A stretch of DNA of 64,000 nt from assembly GCA_029762625.1 (NCBI GenBank), contig JARVGI010000001.1, positions 1-64,000 on the forward strand, written 5' to 3'. This stretch comes from Methanomicrobiaceae archaeon (GTDB lineage: Archaea; Halobacteriota; Methanomicrobia; Methanomicrobiales; Methanomicrobiaceae). Positions within the stretch are counted from its first letter, which is position 1. Each line of letters opens with the position of its first letter. Below the pieces are notes generated by a model, which was not told the origin of the DNA, did no database searches, and was given only the letters and a program-made list of their open reading frames with translations. A program made the position numbers and the translations under genes. Below are positions 30,101 through 39,664 of this stretch, one piece after another.

Positions 30101-30709
30101 ATGAAACCAGAAAGAAAGAAGAAGAAGCTCCTCGAGCTTTTCACAAATATCACCAGCAAAACGACAATTGTTGAGCCGATGAAAAAGATCCACGGGACGC
30201 TCCGCGACCGTGAGGCAATCGAGCGGGAAATCGCCCTGATCATGCGGGAAGTTGTCGATCATGGCATCTTCTCGACCAAGCTGACCCCGCGGCAGCTGGC
30301 AAAGCTCGTCATCCTCTACCATGACGGCAAAAACGATACCGAGATCGCCCGCGAGATGGGCAATGAGAAGCTGGCCAAAACGGTGGCACGGGCGAGGGTC
30401 CGGATCAAGCTCTTCAGGGATTCTGACTTCAAGATGCCCTTCGAGCGCGAGGTGCTCGAAGGCCTTCTCGCCTCAGGCAAGACCATGAACGAGGTCAGTG
30501 AGATACTGGGGATAAGCAGTTCGTCGCTGCGGGAGTACCGTCATGTCATCGCTATGGAGGAGGATACCACCCTCGACCCGTACCTGGAACGCATCCAGTA
30601 CGTGATGGAGGATAAGGATCTCAGCGAACAGATGACGAGCAGCGTTACCGAGGACGGGCTCCGGGAGGCCATCGACACCACTGAAGCAGAGCTGATAGAT
30701 ATCTCCTGA
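30101..30709 (+). CDS. Conserved methanogen protein with HTH regions
   Basis: A 202-residue soluble protein of unknown role, resembling the group annotated as conditioned-medium-induced protein 4. A basic N-terminus (MKPERKKKKLLELF) precedes two helix-turn-helix-like segments: residues about 65-100 (LTPRQLAKLVILYHDGKNDT, then EIAREMGNEKLAKTV) and about 115-145 (LLASGKTMNEVSEILGISSS). This suggests a DNA-binding regulator. The C-terminus is acidic. ATG 30101 sits right after GGGAAGGATA with a TATA box upstream. Confidence 0.75.
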   Translation: MKPERKKKKLLELFTNITSKTTIVEPMKKIHGTLRDREAIEREIALIMREVVDHGIFSTKLTPRQLAKLVILYHDGKNDTEIAREMGNEKLAKTVARARVRIKLFRDSDFKMPFEREVLEGLLASGKTMNEVSEILGISSSSLREYRHVIAMEEDTTLDPYLERIQYVMEDKDLSEQMTSSVTEDGLREAIDTTEAELIDIS

Positions 30710-30724
30710 AAACCCGGATCCCTT

Positions 30725-30735
30725 CTTTTTTATAC
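30725..30735 (+). promoter_or_regulatory. T-run merging into TATA box before the UPF0173 gene
   Basis: TTTTTTATACTA follows the previous stop by 16 bases and precedes ATG 30759 by about 25 bases. The T-run can end the upstream transcript while TTTATACT serves as TATA box for a nearly leaderless downstream mRNA. Confidence 0.4.
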
Positions 30736-30758
30736 TATTTCCGACACATCCTGCAAGC

Positions 30759-31415
30759 ATGAAACTAACCTGGCTCGGGCATGCGTGTGTTTCCCTCGAG
30801 GGTTCGAAATCCATTCTTATCGATCCCTTCGTCCCATCCGGGGAGATCGGGATCGATCCCGATATCGTGGCGATCACCCACGCCCACGCCGATCACGTGG
30901 GCGAAGCGCTCGCCCTGAAGAAAACGACTGTGGCAAACAACGAGATCGCCAAGTACCTGGCGGGGAAGGGAATCGATGCAGTCGATATGAATCCGGGCGG
31001 CACCGTCGAGGTGGAGGGCGTGCGGTTTACGATGACGCAGGCCATCCACTCAAGCTGGCTGGAGGCCGAAGGACCGGGCTATTACGGCGGCCTTGCTGCC
31101 GGCTTTGTCATAGCCTTCGACGGGGTTTCCGTGTACCATGCCGGGGACACCGCCCTGTTTTCGGACATGAAACTGATAGGGGAGCTCTACCACCCCGAGG
31201 TTGCAATCCTGCCGATCGGGGGCCGGTTTACCATGGGCCCTGAAGAGGCGATGATGGCCGCGCAGTTCGTGGGTGCGCCGCTTGTCATTCCGGTGCACTA
31301 CGGCACATGGCCGAAAATAGAACAGGATCCCGTCGCCTTCAAAGCGGCGGTCGAGCGTACGACGGATATCCGTGTGGCCGTGCTCAAACCCGGCGAGAGC
31401 ATCCACATCGGTTGA
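30759..31415 (+). CDS. UPF0173 metal-dependent hydrolase
   Basis: A 218-residue metallo-beta-lactamase-fold hydrolase. The metal site is HAHADH (about residue 44-49), with HSSW near residue 91, HAGDTALF near residue 130 and the late PVHYGTWP. Length and motif order match UPF0173/YtkL. Substrate unknown. Stand-alone gene. Confidence 0.88.
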   Translation: MKLTWLGHACVSLEGSKSILIDPFVPSGEIGIDPDIVAITHAHADHVGEALALKKTTVANNEIAKYLAGKGIDAVDMNPGGTVEVEGVRFTMTQAIHSSWLEAEGPGYYGGLAAGFVIAFDGVSVYHAGDTALFSDMKLIGELYHPEVAILPIGGRFTMGPEEAMMAAQFVGAPLVIPVHYGTWPKIEQDPVAFKAAVERTTDIRVAVLKPGESIHIG

Positions 31416-31483
31416 GGCGGCTCGAGACGGCGGATTGGGCTGAGAGGGGGGCAAGGGGGTCCCTGCTTCCGGGCGCATCCCCG

Positions 31484-31864
31484 CTACCAGGGTGCGAGGC
31501 CTCTATCGATCCGGTACTGGTTGATCGCCCTCCGGATGGCGTCCTCTGCCAGTACGGAGCAGTGGAGCTTTGGCTCGGGCAGGCCGCCGAGGGCGTCCGC
31601 GACGTCCTTGCGGGTCAGCTTCCATGCCTCCTCAAGGGTCTTTCCCTTGACCAGCTCGGTTGCCATGCTGCTCGAGGCGATGGCGGCGGCGCACCCGAGT
31701 GTCTGGAATTTCACATCAGCGATCCGGTTGTCCCGGATCTTGAGATAGATTTTCGTGATGTCGCCGCATCCGGGACTGCTGGTTTCCGCAACGACATCCG
31801 CATCCTCGATCACGCCCACGTTCCGCGGGTTGGTGAAATGGTCCATTACCGTCTCATTGTACAT
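31484..31864 (-). CDS. nifU: Fe-S cluster scaffold NifU/IscU
   Basis: A 126-residue scaffold on which [2Fe-2S]/[4Fe-4S] clusters are assembled. The three ligand cysteines are Cys33 (SPGCGD, with Asp35), Cys58 (LGCAAA) and Cys102 (HCSVL). Only the N-terminal IscU-like domain is present. ATG 31864 was chosen for the strong AAGGAGG just upstream; an ATG at 31885 overlaps nifS. Second gene of the nifS-nifU pair. Confidence 0.93.
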   Translation of the reverse strand: MYNETVMDHFTNPRNVGVIEDADVVAETSSPGCGDITKIYLKIRDNRIADVKFQTLGCAAAIASSSMATELVKGKTLEEAWKLTRKDVADALGGLPEPKLHCSVLAEDAIRRAINQYRIDRGLAPW

Positions 31865-31881
31865 ACGCAATCCTCCTTCTG

Positions 31882-33060
31882 TCATGCCGGGCGGGGCGAC
31901 ATCGCCCTGAGGCGCTCCACGATCCCGGGCAGGACGTCGAGCACGTAATCGACGTCTTCATCGGTATTCAACTCGCCGAGGGTCAGGCGCAGGGAGGCGC
32001 CGGCACGCCGCGGCGGCACCCCCATCGCGGTGAGCACATAGGACGGCTCGCCCGATGCGGAGCTGCATGCGCTCCCCGTAGATCCGTAGATCCCCTCTGC
32101 GTCGAGCATCAGGAGCAGCGCCTCGCCATCGATACCTGCAAACGACATGCTGGCGTTGCCGGGCAGCCGCAGTGCGGGGTGCCCGTTGAGGGTGCTGTGC
32201 GGCACCGTTCGCAGGACACCGTCGATGAGCCGGTCGCGCAGGCGCCGCAGGCGGGCCGCGTGCCCCTCGATATCCCTGCAGGCGCGCTCGATTGCGGCGC
32301 CGAGGCCGATGATCCCGGGGGTGTACTCGGTGCCCGCCCGCTGTCCCTTCTCCTGTGCGCCGCCGTGGATGAACCGCTCGATCGCCACGCCGTCTCGTAC
32401 GAACAGCGCGCCGATCCCCTTGGGCCCGTAGAACTTGTGGGCGGAGAGGGAGAGCAGGTCGATGTGCATCTTCTCCACGTCGATGGGAACATGGCCGATC
32501 GCCTGCACCGCGTCGGTGTGAAAGAGGATGCCGTGCCGGTGCGCGATCTCACCGATGGCTTCGACGGGCTCGATGGTCCCCACCACGTTGTTCGCCATCA
32601 TCACCGAGATGAGGATGGTGTCGTCGCAGATTGCATCCGCCACGGCGTCCGGGTCGACGAGGCCGTACCGGTCCACGGGGAGGTAGGTGACGCGGAACCC
32701 CTGTTTTTCAAGGTACTCGCAGGTATGGAGGACCGCGTGGTGCTCGATCGCGGTGGTGATGATGTGGCTGCCACGACCCCTCTGCGCAGAGACCGCGCCT
32801 TTCAGGGCCCAGTTGTCCGCCTCGGTACCCCCTGCGCAGAAGAAGATCTCGCCCGGCGCGGCGCCGAGCGCCGCCGCCACCTGCATGCGTGCGCCCTCCA
32901 CGGCTCTCCTCACCTCCCGGCCGATGGAGTAGAGGGAGGAGGGGTTGCCGAACTCCTGCGTGAAATAGGGGAGCATGGCCGCGAGCACGTCGGGGTGCGT
33001 CGGCGTGGTCGCCGCATGGTCCATGTACACCTGCCTTTTGTGTGCAGAGGACCCGTTCAT
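31882..33060 (-). CDS. nifS: Cysteine desulfurase NifS/IscS
   Basis: A 392-residue PLP enzyme releasing sulfur from cysteine as an enzyme persulfide for Fe-S assembly. N-terminal VYMDHAATTP, substrate His in TTAIEHHAVL, PLP Lys in SLSAHKFYGPKG and the catalytic Cys loop STGSACSSASGEPS are all present. ATG 33060 is used; an ATG at 33024 with GGCAGGTG before it is a good alternative. Co-transcribed with nifU. Confidence 0.94.
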   Translation of the reverse strand: MNGSSAHKRQVYMDHAATTPTHPDVLAAMLPYFTQEFGNPSSLYSIGREVRRAVEGARMQVAAALGAAPGEIFFCAGGTEADNWALKGAVSAQRGRGSHIITTAIEHHAVLHTCEYLEKQGFRVTYLPVDRYGLVDPDAVADAICDDTILISVMMANNVVGTIEPVEAIGEIAHRHGILFHTDAVQAIGHVPIDVEKMHIDLLSLSAHKFYGPKGIGALFVRDGVAIERFIHGGAQEKGQRAGTEYTPGIIGLGAAIERACRDIEGHAARLRRLRDRLIDGVLRTVPHSTLNGHPALRLPGNASMSFAGIDGEALLLMLDAEGIYGSTGSACSSASGEPSYVLTAMGVPPRRAGASLRLTLGELNTDEDVDYVLDVLPGIVERLRAMSPRPA

Positions 33061-33247
33061 TCCATGTATATTTCGCCGGCGGTTACATGGGTCTTTTGCT
33101 TCCGGCATGGGACGTCGAAATCGCCTTCCGGGAGTTTTCCGGCGGGTTGCCGCACCGGATATTCGATACGGTGGGGTTTGTCGGCGTTCCGGGGCAATCC
33201 CCGCCGCTCCGCTGAGGGGGAGGGGCTCCCCCAAACCTATTCAACGG

Positions 33248-34042
33248 ATGAGCGCGAGAGCAGGGGCGATGCAACTGGATGAGGTGTATGACGATCGATA
33301 CCGCAAGGGATACCGGGAGCGCCTGTCGGGGTATGAAATTGCCCGGTACCGGGCCCTTGAGCATTTTATCCCCCCGTTGCTGCGCGATACGACACCCCCC
33401 CTGAAGGTGCTGGACTACGGCTCCGGAAGCGGCCTCTACATCGAATTGCAGAGGGCGTTATTTCCTGGCTCTGATCTGTATTTCTGCGATATCAGCAGCG
33501 TTGCACTCGAAAAGCTGGGGGAGACCTATCCGGAATATCGATCGCAGTGTGCGCCTGTCTCGGAGAACCGAGCACAGTTCGACGCGGATTCGTTCGATGT
33601 CGTTCTCAGCATCGAAGTCATGGAGCATGTGGAGGATCTGCACGCGTATCTCCGCGATATCCGGCGGTTGTTAAAGGAGGGCGGGGTCTTTCTATGGACG
33701 ACGCCGTGCGGGAATCCGTTTTCCATCGAACATATCTTTTCGTACCTCACAGGCCAGATCGAACCCACCGGCGAGGGATTTCGGCGGTGGAAATGGGAGG
33801 ATCCCACCCATGTACGCCGGCTGCAATCCGGCGAGATCGCGGACATCCTCACACGGAGCGGGTTCCATCACCCGGAAATCAAATTCCGATCCCATTTCTT
33901 TTCGTTTTTCTGCACATATCTTTTCAGAATACCGTGGCCCGGCATACGGGAACGGCTGATGTGCCTTGACTATGCGCTCTTCCGGAATTTCGAAAACGGC
34001 GCGTCGATGATCGGCGCGGCACGAAAGGCTTCGCTGCCATGA
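33248..34042 (+). CDS. Class I SAM-dependent methyltransferase
   Basis: A 264-residue methyltransferase of the type-11 group. SAM motif I is VLDYGSGSGLY (about residues 55-65), the acidic residue follows in LYFCDISS, and the post-I VLSIEVMEHVEDL is clear. The C-terminal part is aromatic-rich (FRSHFFSFFCTYLFRIPW) and may touch membrane. Such genes often act in surface polysaccharide or lipid modification, but the substrate is unknown. ATG 33248 or 33269. It lies between nifS and fae-hps without coupling. Confidence 0.82.
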   Translation: MSARAGAMQLDEVYDDRYRKGYRERLSGYEIARYRALEHFIPPLLRDTTPPLKVLDYGSGSGLYIELQRALFPGSDLYFCDISSVALEKLGETYPEYRSQCAPVSENRAQFDADSFDVVLSIEVMEHVEDLHAYLRDIRRLLKEGGVFLWTTPCGNPFSIEHIFSYLTGQIEPTGEGFRRWKWEDPTHVRRLQSGEIADILTRSGFHHPEIKFRSHFFSFFCTYLFRIPWPGIRERLMCLDYALFRNFENGASMIGAARKASLP

Positions 34043-34105
34043 GAGCGTGCAGGCAATGCGTTGAAAAAAAAGCAGGGGGGGGAACGGTATGGGAAGGGCC
34101 ACCGA

Positions 34106-35296
34106 TTAAAAATCGGTCATAACCCTGAACTGGTCGATCTCGGGATTGTTCATTTCGTCGAGGAAGCCTTCCGCGGCGTTCTGGATATTCTTGCTTGCGG
34201 TGATGGCGCGGCCCACCACGATGATGTCGGCGCCCGCCCCGAGGGCGTCCTTGACCACGTGCTGGCGGATGCCGCCGGCGGTGGCGATGAGGATCCTGTC
34301 GTCCGCCGCCTTCCTGATGGCGGGGATGTCACCCCAGTTATACTCCTCGCCCTCGGCATCGATGGCGCGGTGCATCTCGACGACATCCGGCAGCACGCCG
34401 CGTTCTGCGAGGGCGCTGACGATGTCGACGGGGTTGGGCACATTGAGCATGTCGATGACCGAGTAGATCCCGGTCTTTTTCGCCTCGGCGATGGCTTTCT
34501 CAAGGGTGGCGATGGGAGCGAGCCCGGAGATGACGACGGCGTCGGCGGAGGAATTGGCCGCCATCCGCGCCTCCAGGTTGCCGGTGTCGAGCGTCTTTAA
34601 GTCGGCGATGATGAAGGCATCGGGGCGCATCCTGCGTATCTCGGCGATGATGGAGAGGCCGAACTGCTTGATCAGGGGGGTGCCGGCCTCGATGAGCAGG
34701 TGGTCGTTCTTCGGCAGTGCGGTGAGCACGGCTTCCACCTGTTTCATTTCCACGAGGTCCATGGCCACCTGCAGGTAGGGCGGGTCCCAGAGGCGTGCGA
34801 CCTTGAAGCCCATGACGGCGTGCGCCGCTCTGTCCTTCTCCTTGATCAGCGTGGCAGTGTCCGGGAACCCGCCGAACGCGCGTGCTATCGCCAGTTTGGT
34901 GGCCCCGTAGTTGTAGCGGTAGATCCGGTTGTAATCGGATGCATCCGGGTGGAGGAACGCGCTTGCCAGGATGACGACATCCTCGACATCCACGTCCTCG
35001 AATACACCCTCCTCCAGTGCGTCGGCGACCGCCTTTGCCACCGCCGCCTGCACCGGGCCGAACATCTGATTGACCTGCTGCTCTTTTTTGAGGGTGACCT
35101 TGGGGATGACCAGCGTCGCCGGCTTGGTCAGCAGGTTCGGGCGGACCACCGCCAGCAGGGGTGTGTGGCCGGCGGACATCTGGGATGCCGCATTCGCGAA
35201 CGCCGTTCCCACGGGCCCTGATTTATCGCCGATCAGCAGATCGATATGTGCCAGTTCAGCGCCTTCTCCTACGAGTGCTTCTCCGATAAAATACAT
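34106..35296 (-). CDS. fae-hps: Bifunctional formaldehyde-activating enzyme / 3-hexulose-6-phosphate synthase
   Basis: A 396-residue fusion. Residues 1 to about 160 are Fae, which condenses formaldehyde with tetrahydromethanopterin; His17 in AHIDL is the family's catalytic residue. Residues about 170-396 are Hps (ADLKTLDTG, HRAIDAEG, ATAGGI), which in archaea mostly runs backward to give ribulose 5-phosphate and formaldehyde. Fusion makes sense because Fae captures the released formaldehyde. ATG 35296 follows AGGAGA; a longer frame to 35335 lacks support. RpiA at 4.5 kb is the downstream step. Confidence 0.95.
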   Translation of the reverse strand: MYFIGEALVGEGAELAHIDLLIGDKSGPVGTAFANAASQMSAGHTPLLAVVRPNLLTKPATLVIPKVTLKKEQQVNQMFGPVQAAVAKAVADALEEGVFEDVDVEDVVILASAFLHPDASDYNRIYRYNYGATKLAIARAFGGFPDTATLIKEKDRAAHAVMGFKVARLWDPPYLQVAMDLVEMKQVEAVLTALPKNDHLLIEAGTPLIKQFGLSIIAEIRRMRPDAFIIADLKTLDTGNLEARMAANSSADAVVISGLAPIATLEKAIAEAKKTGIYSVIDMLNVPNPVDIVSALAERGVLPDVVEMHRAIDAEGEEYNWGDIPAIRKAADDRILIATAGGIRQHVVKDALGAGADIIVVGRAITASKNIQNAAEGFLDEMNNPEIDQFRVMTDF

Positions 35297-35359
35297 GAAC
35301 GTCTCCTGTGTTGCATAATAATGGTTGAACTTCATAAAAAAACGATACGCAAAAACCAG

Positions 35360-35531
35360 TGGGGTCGGTGAGATTTGAACTCACGATCGACGGGTCTCTC
35401 CGACATGCGAGAGAGCGCTGCAATTTGCATCAGTGCTCCAACGGATCCTCATGTTGTATCAGGAGACCCATTGTTCATCATTCGCAAAGACCGCTGGAGC
35501 CCGTCGCCATGCCGGACTAGGCCACGACCCC
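35360..35531 (-). tRNA. tRNA-Trp (CCA) with intron
   Basis: Two exons: 35494-35531 and 35360-35395 (74 bases after splicing). Acceptor stem GGGGTCG pairs with CGACCCC; T-arm GTGAG-TTCAAAT-CTCAC; the spliced anticodon arm is ACGGG-CTCCAGA-CCCGT, anticodon CCA. The 98-base intron lies between positions 37 and 38, the canonical archaeal site. CCA 3' end is not encoded. It is 64 bases upstream of fae-hps on the same strand. Confidence 0.93.
35396..35493 (-). ncRNA. C/D box guide RNA within the tRNA-Trp intron
   Basis: Read on the minus strand the intron holds C box ATGATGA, D' box CTGA after GGGTCTC, a C'-like ATGAGGA, and D box CTGA after TTGGAGCA. Counting five bases upstream of each CTGA, the D guide places 2'-O-methylation on C34 (TGGAGC pairs with GCTCCA) and the D' guide on C39 (GGGTCT pairs with AGACCC across the spliced junction). 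This reproduces the tRNA-Trp intron guide known in Haloferax and Pyrococcus, with C rather than U at 39. Confidence 0.85.
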
Positions 35532-35621
35532 CTGAGCCTGTAATATAACGCCTCCAGCGGACTTAAAAATTGTGATGTGGGATGATTAACCATAAAATAA
35601 TGGACAACCCATTCTGTAAGG

Positions 35622-37322
35622 ATGGTACAGCGGAGTTACGCGAGCGGGACCTCTGATGTGAACCTGATCGGCCAGACGATCGGTGAGATGATGCATGAGA
35701 TCGCGGCGAAATACCCCGACAACGAGGCTATCGTCGATATCCACCAGGGGCTCCGGTACACCTACCGGGAGTTCGAGGAGACCGTCGACGAGGTCGCACG
35801 GGGCCTGATGGCGCTTGATGTGGGAAAGGGCGACCGCGTCGGGATCTGGGCGCTGAACTTTGCGGAATGGGTGCTCGTGCAGTTCGCCACCGCCAAAATC
35901 GGGGCCATCATGGTCAATATCAACCCCGCCTACCGCACCTATGAGCTCGAATACGTGCTGAAGCAGGCCGAGGTGCACACGCTCATCCTCATGGGACGGT
36001 TCAAGACATCCGACTACGTGGGCATGTTCTACGAGGCCTGCCCGGATGCGATCGAGGCGCGGGCGGGGCGGATCAACAGCGAGAAATTCCCGTTCCTCAA
36101 AAACGTCGTCTTTTTGGGCGATATCCCCTACAACGGTATGTACACCTGGAGGGAGATGCTGGACATGGGGGCCAATATCAGCAGGGACGAGCTGATCGAG
36201 CGCGGGGAGTCCCTCACCTTCGACGACCCCATCAATATCCAGTACACCAGCGGGACGACGGGGTTTCCCAAGGGAGTGGTGCTCACCCACCACAATGTGC
36301 TCAATAACGGGTATACCATCGGCGAAGGGATGAAATTCACCGAAAAAGACCGCCTCTGTATCCCCGTGCCGTTCTACCACTGCTTCGGCATGGTGCTCTC
36401 CAACCTCGCCTGCGTCACCCACGGGGCGACCCTGGTGCTCCCCGCCCCGGTGTTCGATGCGGAAGCGGTGCTGCAGGCGGTGCAGGAGGAGGGGTGCACG
36501 GCGCTGCACGGGGTGCCGACCATGTTCATCGCCGAGATCAGGCACCCGAACTTCACCAAATACAAGCTCGACACCCTGCGTACCGGGATCATGGCCGGTT
36601 CCCCCTGCCCCATCGAGGTGATGCGGGAGGTGAGCACCCGCATGCACATGTCCGAGATCGTGATCGTCTACGGGCAGACGGAGACTTCGCCCGGGGTGAC
36701 CATGACCACGACCGGCGACCCGCTCGAGCGCCGCGTCACCACGGTGGGCCGAGCGTTTCCCCACGTGGAGCTGAAAGTCATCGACCCGCTGACCCAGAAG
36801 ATCGTGCCGCGGGGGATGCCCGGCGAGATATGCGCCCGTGGCTATGTGGTGATGAAGTGCTACTACAACAACCCCAGCGCCACCCACCAGACCATCGATG
36901 CCGACGGCTGGAACCATACCGGCGATCTCGGGGTGATGGACGAGGAGGGGTACGTGAAAATCGTGGGGCGCCTGAAGGATATGGTGATCCGGGGCGGGGA
37001 AAACATCTACCCCCGGGAGATCGAGGAGTTCCTCCACAACCACCCGAAGATCGACGACGCCTATGTGATCGGCGTGCCGGACGAAAAATACGGCGAGGAG
37101 CTTATGGCATGGATCAAGACGAAAGGAGACGAGCCCCTCGCCGAAAAAGAGATCCTGGAGTTCTGCAACGGGCGCATCGCCCGCTTCAAGATCCCCCGCT
37201 ACTTCAAGTTCGTCGATTCCTTCCCGATGACCATCTCCGGCAAGATCCAGAAATTCAAGATGCGGGAGATCTCCATCGAGGAACTCGGTCTCGAGACCGC
37301 CTCCTCTATTGAGACCGCCTGA
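35622..37322 (+). CDS. AMP-binding acyl-CoA synthetase
   Basis: A 566-residue adenylate-forming ligase, probably activating a medium-chain or branched acid to its CoA ester. Motifs: [11 protein letters not shown] (about residue 204), [34 protein letters not shown] and the C-terminal catalytic Lys in [10 protein letters not shown]. It is more like bacterial fatty-acyl-CoA ligases than Acs. Substrate is unknown. Its 3' end overlaps convergent dadD by 17 bases. Confidence 0.88.
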   Translation: MVQRSYASGTSDVNLIGQTIGEMMHEIAAKYPDNEAIVDIHQGLRYTYREFEETVDEVARGLMALDVGKGDRVGIWALNFAEWVLVQFATAKIGAIMVNINPAYRTYELEYVLKQAEVHTLILMGRFKTSDYVGMFYEACPDAIEARAGRINSEKFPFLKNVVFLGDIPYNGMYTWREMLDMGANISRDELIERGESLTFDDPINIQYTSGTTGFPKGVVLTHHNVLNNGYTIGEGMKFTEKDRLCIPVPFYHCFGMVLSNLACVTHGATLVLPAPVFDAEAVLQAVQEEGCTALHGVPTMFIAEIRHPNFTKYKLDTLRTGIMAGSPCPIEVMREVSTRMHMSEIVIVYGQTETSPGVTMTTTGDPLERRVTTVGRAFPHVELKVIDPLTQKIVPRGMPGEICARGYVVMKCYYNNPSATHQTIDADGWNHTGDLGVMDEEGYVKIVGRLKDMVIRGGENIYPREIEEFLHNHPKIDDAYVIGVPDEKYGEELMAWIKTKGDEPLAEKEILEFCNGRIARFKIPRYFKFVDSFPMTISGKIQKFKMREISIEELGLETASSIETA

Positions 37323-38622
37323 CCAGGTCTTCGGCCTGCTCCTCCGCTTTTTCCCGGATTTCCTCTTCTCCGGGGATCGTTTTCTCGAACATCAGGATTC
37401 TCCCGTCGCAGAGCACGGTATCTGCGGCGTGTCCGCTGCAGGCATAGACGATGTTGGAGGTGACGTTGTGCAGCGGTGTCATGCACAGGCTGCGCCGGTC
37501 CAGCAGGACGATGTCCGCCGGTGCTCCCTGCTCGATCCTCCCGGGCCCGAAGCCGAGCGCCTGCGCCCCCGCCGAGGTCGCCATGGCGAGCGCCTCCCCG
37601 GCGGGGAGCAGGGTGTCGCTGTTCCAGAAAAATTTCTGCAGCAGGGCGGCGAACTTCATCTCCTCGAAGAGGTCGAGATTGTTGTTGGAGGCGCACCCGT
37701 CGGTCCCCAGCGTGACCCGGACGCCCGCCCGGTGCAGCCAGTGGTAGGGCATCGCACGGTTGACCGCCAGCTTCATGTTGCTTGCCGGGTTGTGGGAGAC
37801 GCTGACGCCGCGCTCGCCGAGGAGGGTGCATTCCTGCTCGTCGAGCCAGCAGCCGTGCGCGGCGAGGGTGCGGGACGATAAGCAGTTGCACCAGTCGAGC
37901 AGGGCGACCGGACGCATCCCGGTCAGTTCAACGCAGTCCCTGACCTCCTTCTCCGTCTCGGCAAGGTGGACGTGGATGCCGATATCCTCCGCGTCGGCAT
38001 AGGAGGCGCACCATTCCAATCCCTCCACCGAGACGGTATAGGGGGCGTGCGGGCCCACGGCAGGTACGATGCGCGGATTGTCCAGCGCCCTGATGGCCCT
38101 GACCAGCTTCTCCGTCGCCTGTATCTCCGCCTCCCGTTTGTCGGCGTCGCCGAGGTCGATGAACCCGTAACACAGCTGCGCTTTCATGCCCGTCTCATCG
38201 ACCGCCCGGGCGGCCTCCTCCATGAAAAAGTACATGTCGTTGAAGCCGATAGTCCCGGTGCGGATCATCTCCAGGCAGGCGAGTTTCGTCCCCCAGTAGA
38301 CGTCTTCCGCGGTGAGATGCGCTTCGAGCGGCCAGATCATGTCCGCCAGCCATTCCTGCAGGTGCATGTCGTCGGCATACCCCCGCAACAGTGTCATGGC
38401 CGCGTGGGTGTGGGTGTTGACGAGCCCGGGTATGGCCACCCGGCCGGAGGCGTCGATGATGAATTCGGCCTCGCCCCGGCATTCTTTCCAGATGTCTTCC
38501 CCGATCGCCCGGATGGTCCCTTCTTCGTCGATAGAGATGTCCGCGATGCGCCCGTCGAGGAGTGCGCCGACCACGAGAAGCGACGCCCCCCCTTCAAAGA
38601 TATCGCTCGTTTCCTGGTTCAT
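37306..38622 (-). CDS. dadD: 5'-deoxyadenosine deaminase / SAH-MTA deaminase
   Basis: A 438-residue amidohydrolase that deaminates 5'-deoxyadenosine, methylthioadenosine or S-adenosylhomocysteine to the inosine forms. Metal ligands: NTHTHAAMT (about residue 68-72), HVHLAET, AHGCWL and GTDGCASNN. The neighbour mtnP, whose stop overlaps its ATG (ATGA), phosphorolyses the deaminated product, which is the known archaeal salvage route for radical-SAM by-products. Confidence 0.9.
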   Translation of the reverse strand: MNQETSDIFEGGASLLVVGALLDGRIADISIDEEGTIRAIGEDIWKECRGEAEFIIDASGRVAIPGLVNTHTHAAMTLLRGYADDMHLQEWLADMIWPLEAHLTAEDVYWGTKLACLEMIRTGTIGFNDMYFFMEEAARAVDETGMKAQLCYGFIDLGDADKREAEIQATEKLVRAIRALDNPRIVPAVGPHAPYTVSVEGLEWCASYADAEDIGIHVHLAETEKEVRDCVELTGMRPVALLDWCNCLSSRTLAAHGCWLDEQECTLLGERGVSVSHNPASNMKLAVNRAMPYHWLHRAGVRVTLGTDGCASNNNLDLFEEMKFAALLQKFFWNSDTLLPAGEALAMATSAGAQALGFGPGRIEQGAPADIVLLDRRSLCMTPLHNVTSNIVYACSGHAADTVLCDGRILMFEKTIPGEEEIREKAEEQAEDLVRRSQ

Positions 38623-39290
38623 TCCATGGCCTCCAGAATGTGCTGCAGGATGGTTTCGGTGCGTTTCCTGTGCTGGCGGGACGTTTCGAGGATATGGGCG
38701 TAGGTAAGCACCCCGTCACCGATCCCGTGGGCGTAGTTGTCCACGGTGCAGAGCGCCGCAAACTGCATGCCCAGCTCGCAGGCGAGCGTTGCTTCGCTGG
38801 CGAGCGTCATCCCCACGATGTCCGCCACGCGGGCGAGCACCTGCACCTCGGCCACCGTCTCGATCCGCGGGCCCTTTGTCTGCACGTAGGTCCCGCCGGG
38901 GATTGCGTCGGGGACGAGGGCGGTGAGTTCACGGATAAGCGCCGGATCGATCACCGGGCTGACGTGGTCGATCGCGTGGTCGTGGATGGAGGGGATGTCG
39001 CTCGTGCTGATATAGTCGTCGGGCACCATGAGCGATCCGGGTGCGATCTCCGGCTTCAGGGAACCCGCCGAGCCGAACGCCACCACGCGGTCCACGCCGA
39101 GGATGGTGAGGGCGGCGAGCGAGGCGCGGTAATTGATCCGGTGCGGGGGGCGGCCGTACTGGTGGCGGAGCAGCAGGGCGCATTCACCGACGTATACCTC
39201 CGCCGGGCCGTACGGGGTCGGGATGCGGCGCTTCTCAAGGGGCGGGAGATCGGAGAAGCGCAGGCTCGTCCCCCCGATGATGCCGAGCAT
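38619..39290 (-). CDS. mtnP: Methylthioadenosine/methylthioinosine phosphorylase
   Basis: A 223-residue purine nucleoside phosphorylase-family enzyme. Phosphate-site IGGTSLRF at residues 4-11, PPHRINYRA, FGSAGSLKPEI and TKGPRIET are visible. It follows the archaeal route in which MTA is first deaminated by DadD and then cleaved as methylthioinosine, so the inosine form is the likely substrate. ATG 39290 follows GGGAGGATA. First gene of the pair. Confidence 0.88.
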   Translation of the reverse strand: MLGIIGGTSLRFSDLPPLEKRRIPTPYGPAEVYVGECALLLRHQYGRPPHRINYRASLAALTILGVDRVVAFGSAGSLKPEIAPGSLMVPDDYISTSDIPSIHDHAIDHVSPVIDPALIRELTALVPDAIPGGTYVQTKGPRIETVAEVQVLARVADIVGMTLASEATLACELGMQFAALCTVDNYAHGIGDGVLTYAHILETSRQHRKRTETILQHILEAME

Positions 39291-39664
39291 CAGGCGTATC
39301 CTCCCTTTCCGCGGCACATCGCATGGCGGGGCATCCGGCGCGTGGCCATGCGCAGGGCATCCCATGCTGCCATCCGGTATGGTATCATGAATAGCGTTTC
39401 GCGGTCGTTCTGAGAAATGTTTGGATTTTCATCTCTCCGCAGGGGGGTATCCGGGGGCTTTCAATCGTCCCGGACGAGCGGGGCCCGGCGGGAGCGGGCG
39501 GAATGCCGGGACGCAGGAGGATCCGCCCGGGGTGGGTCACGGGGCAATGCAAAATCGCAATTGCCTCACTATTCACCGGGTTTGACGAACGGATGGCACA
39601 TGGGTTCGATTTTTTTCGTACTCTACCATTCATTTATCCCTCACGTTCGCCTATATGCTGGCAT
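39291..39664. other. Intergenic region between mtnP and the META protein gene
   Basis: About 370 bases that must contain the leftward mtnP promoter and the rightward META-gene promoter. It includes a G-rich, purine-rich block (39440-39535) and an AT-rich right end with CCTATATG close to the ATG. No gene recognised. Confidence 0.4.

Noticed and set aside
35586-37043. 485-codon minus-strand frame opposite the acyl-CoA synthetase
   Set aside because: The plus strand has every adenylate-forming motif; the reverse is His/Asp-rich shadow.
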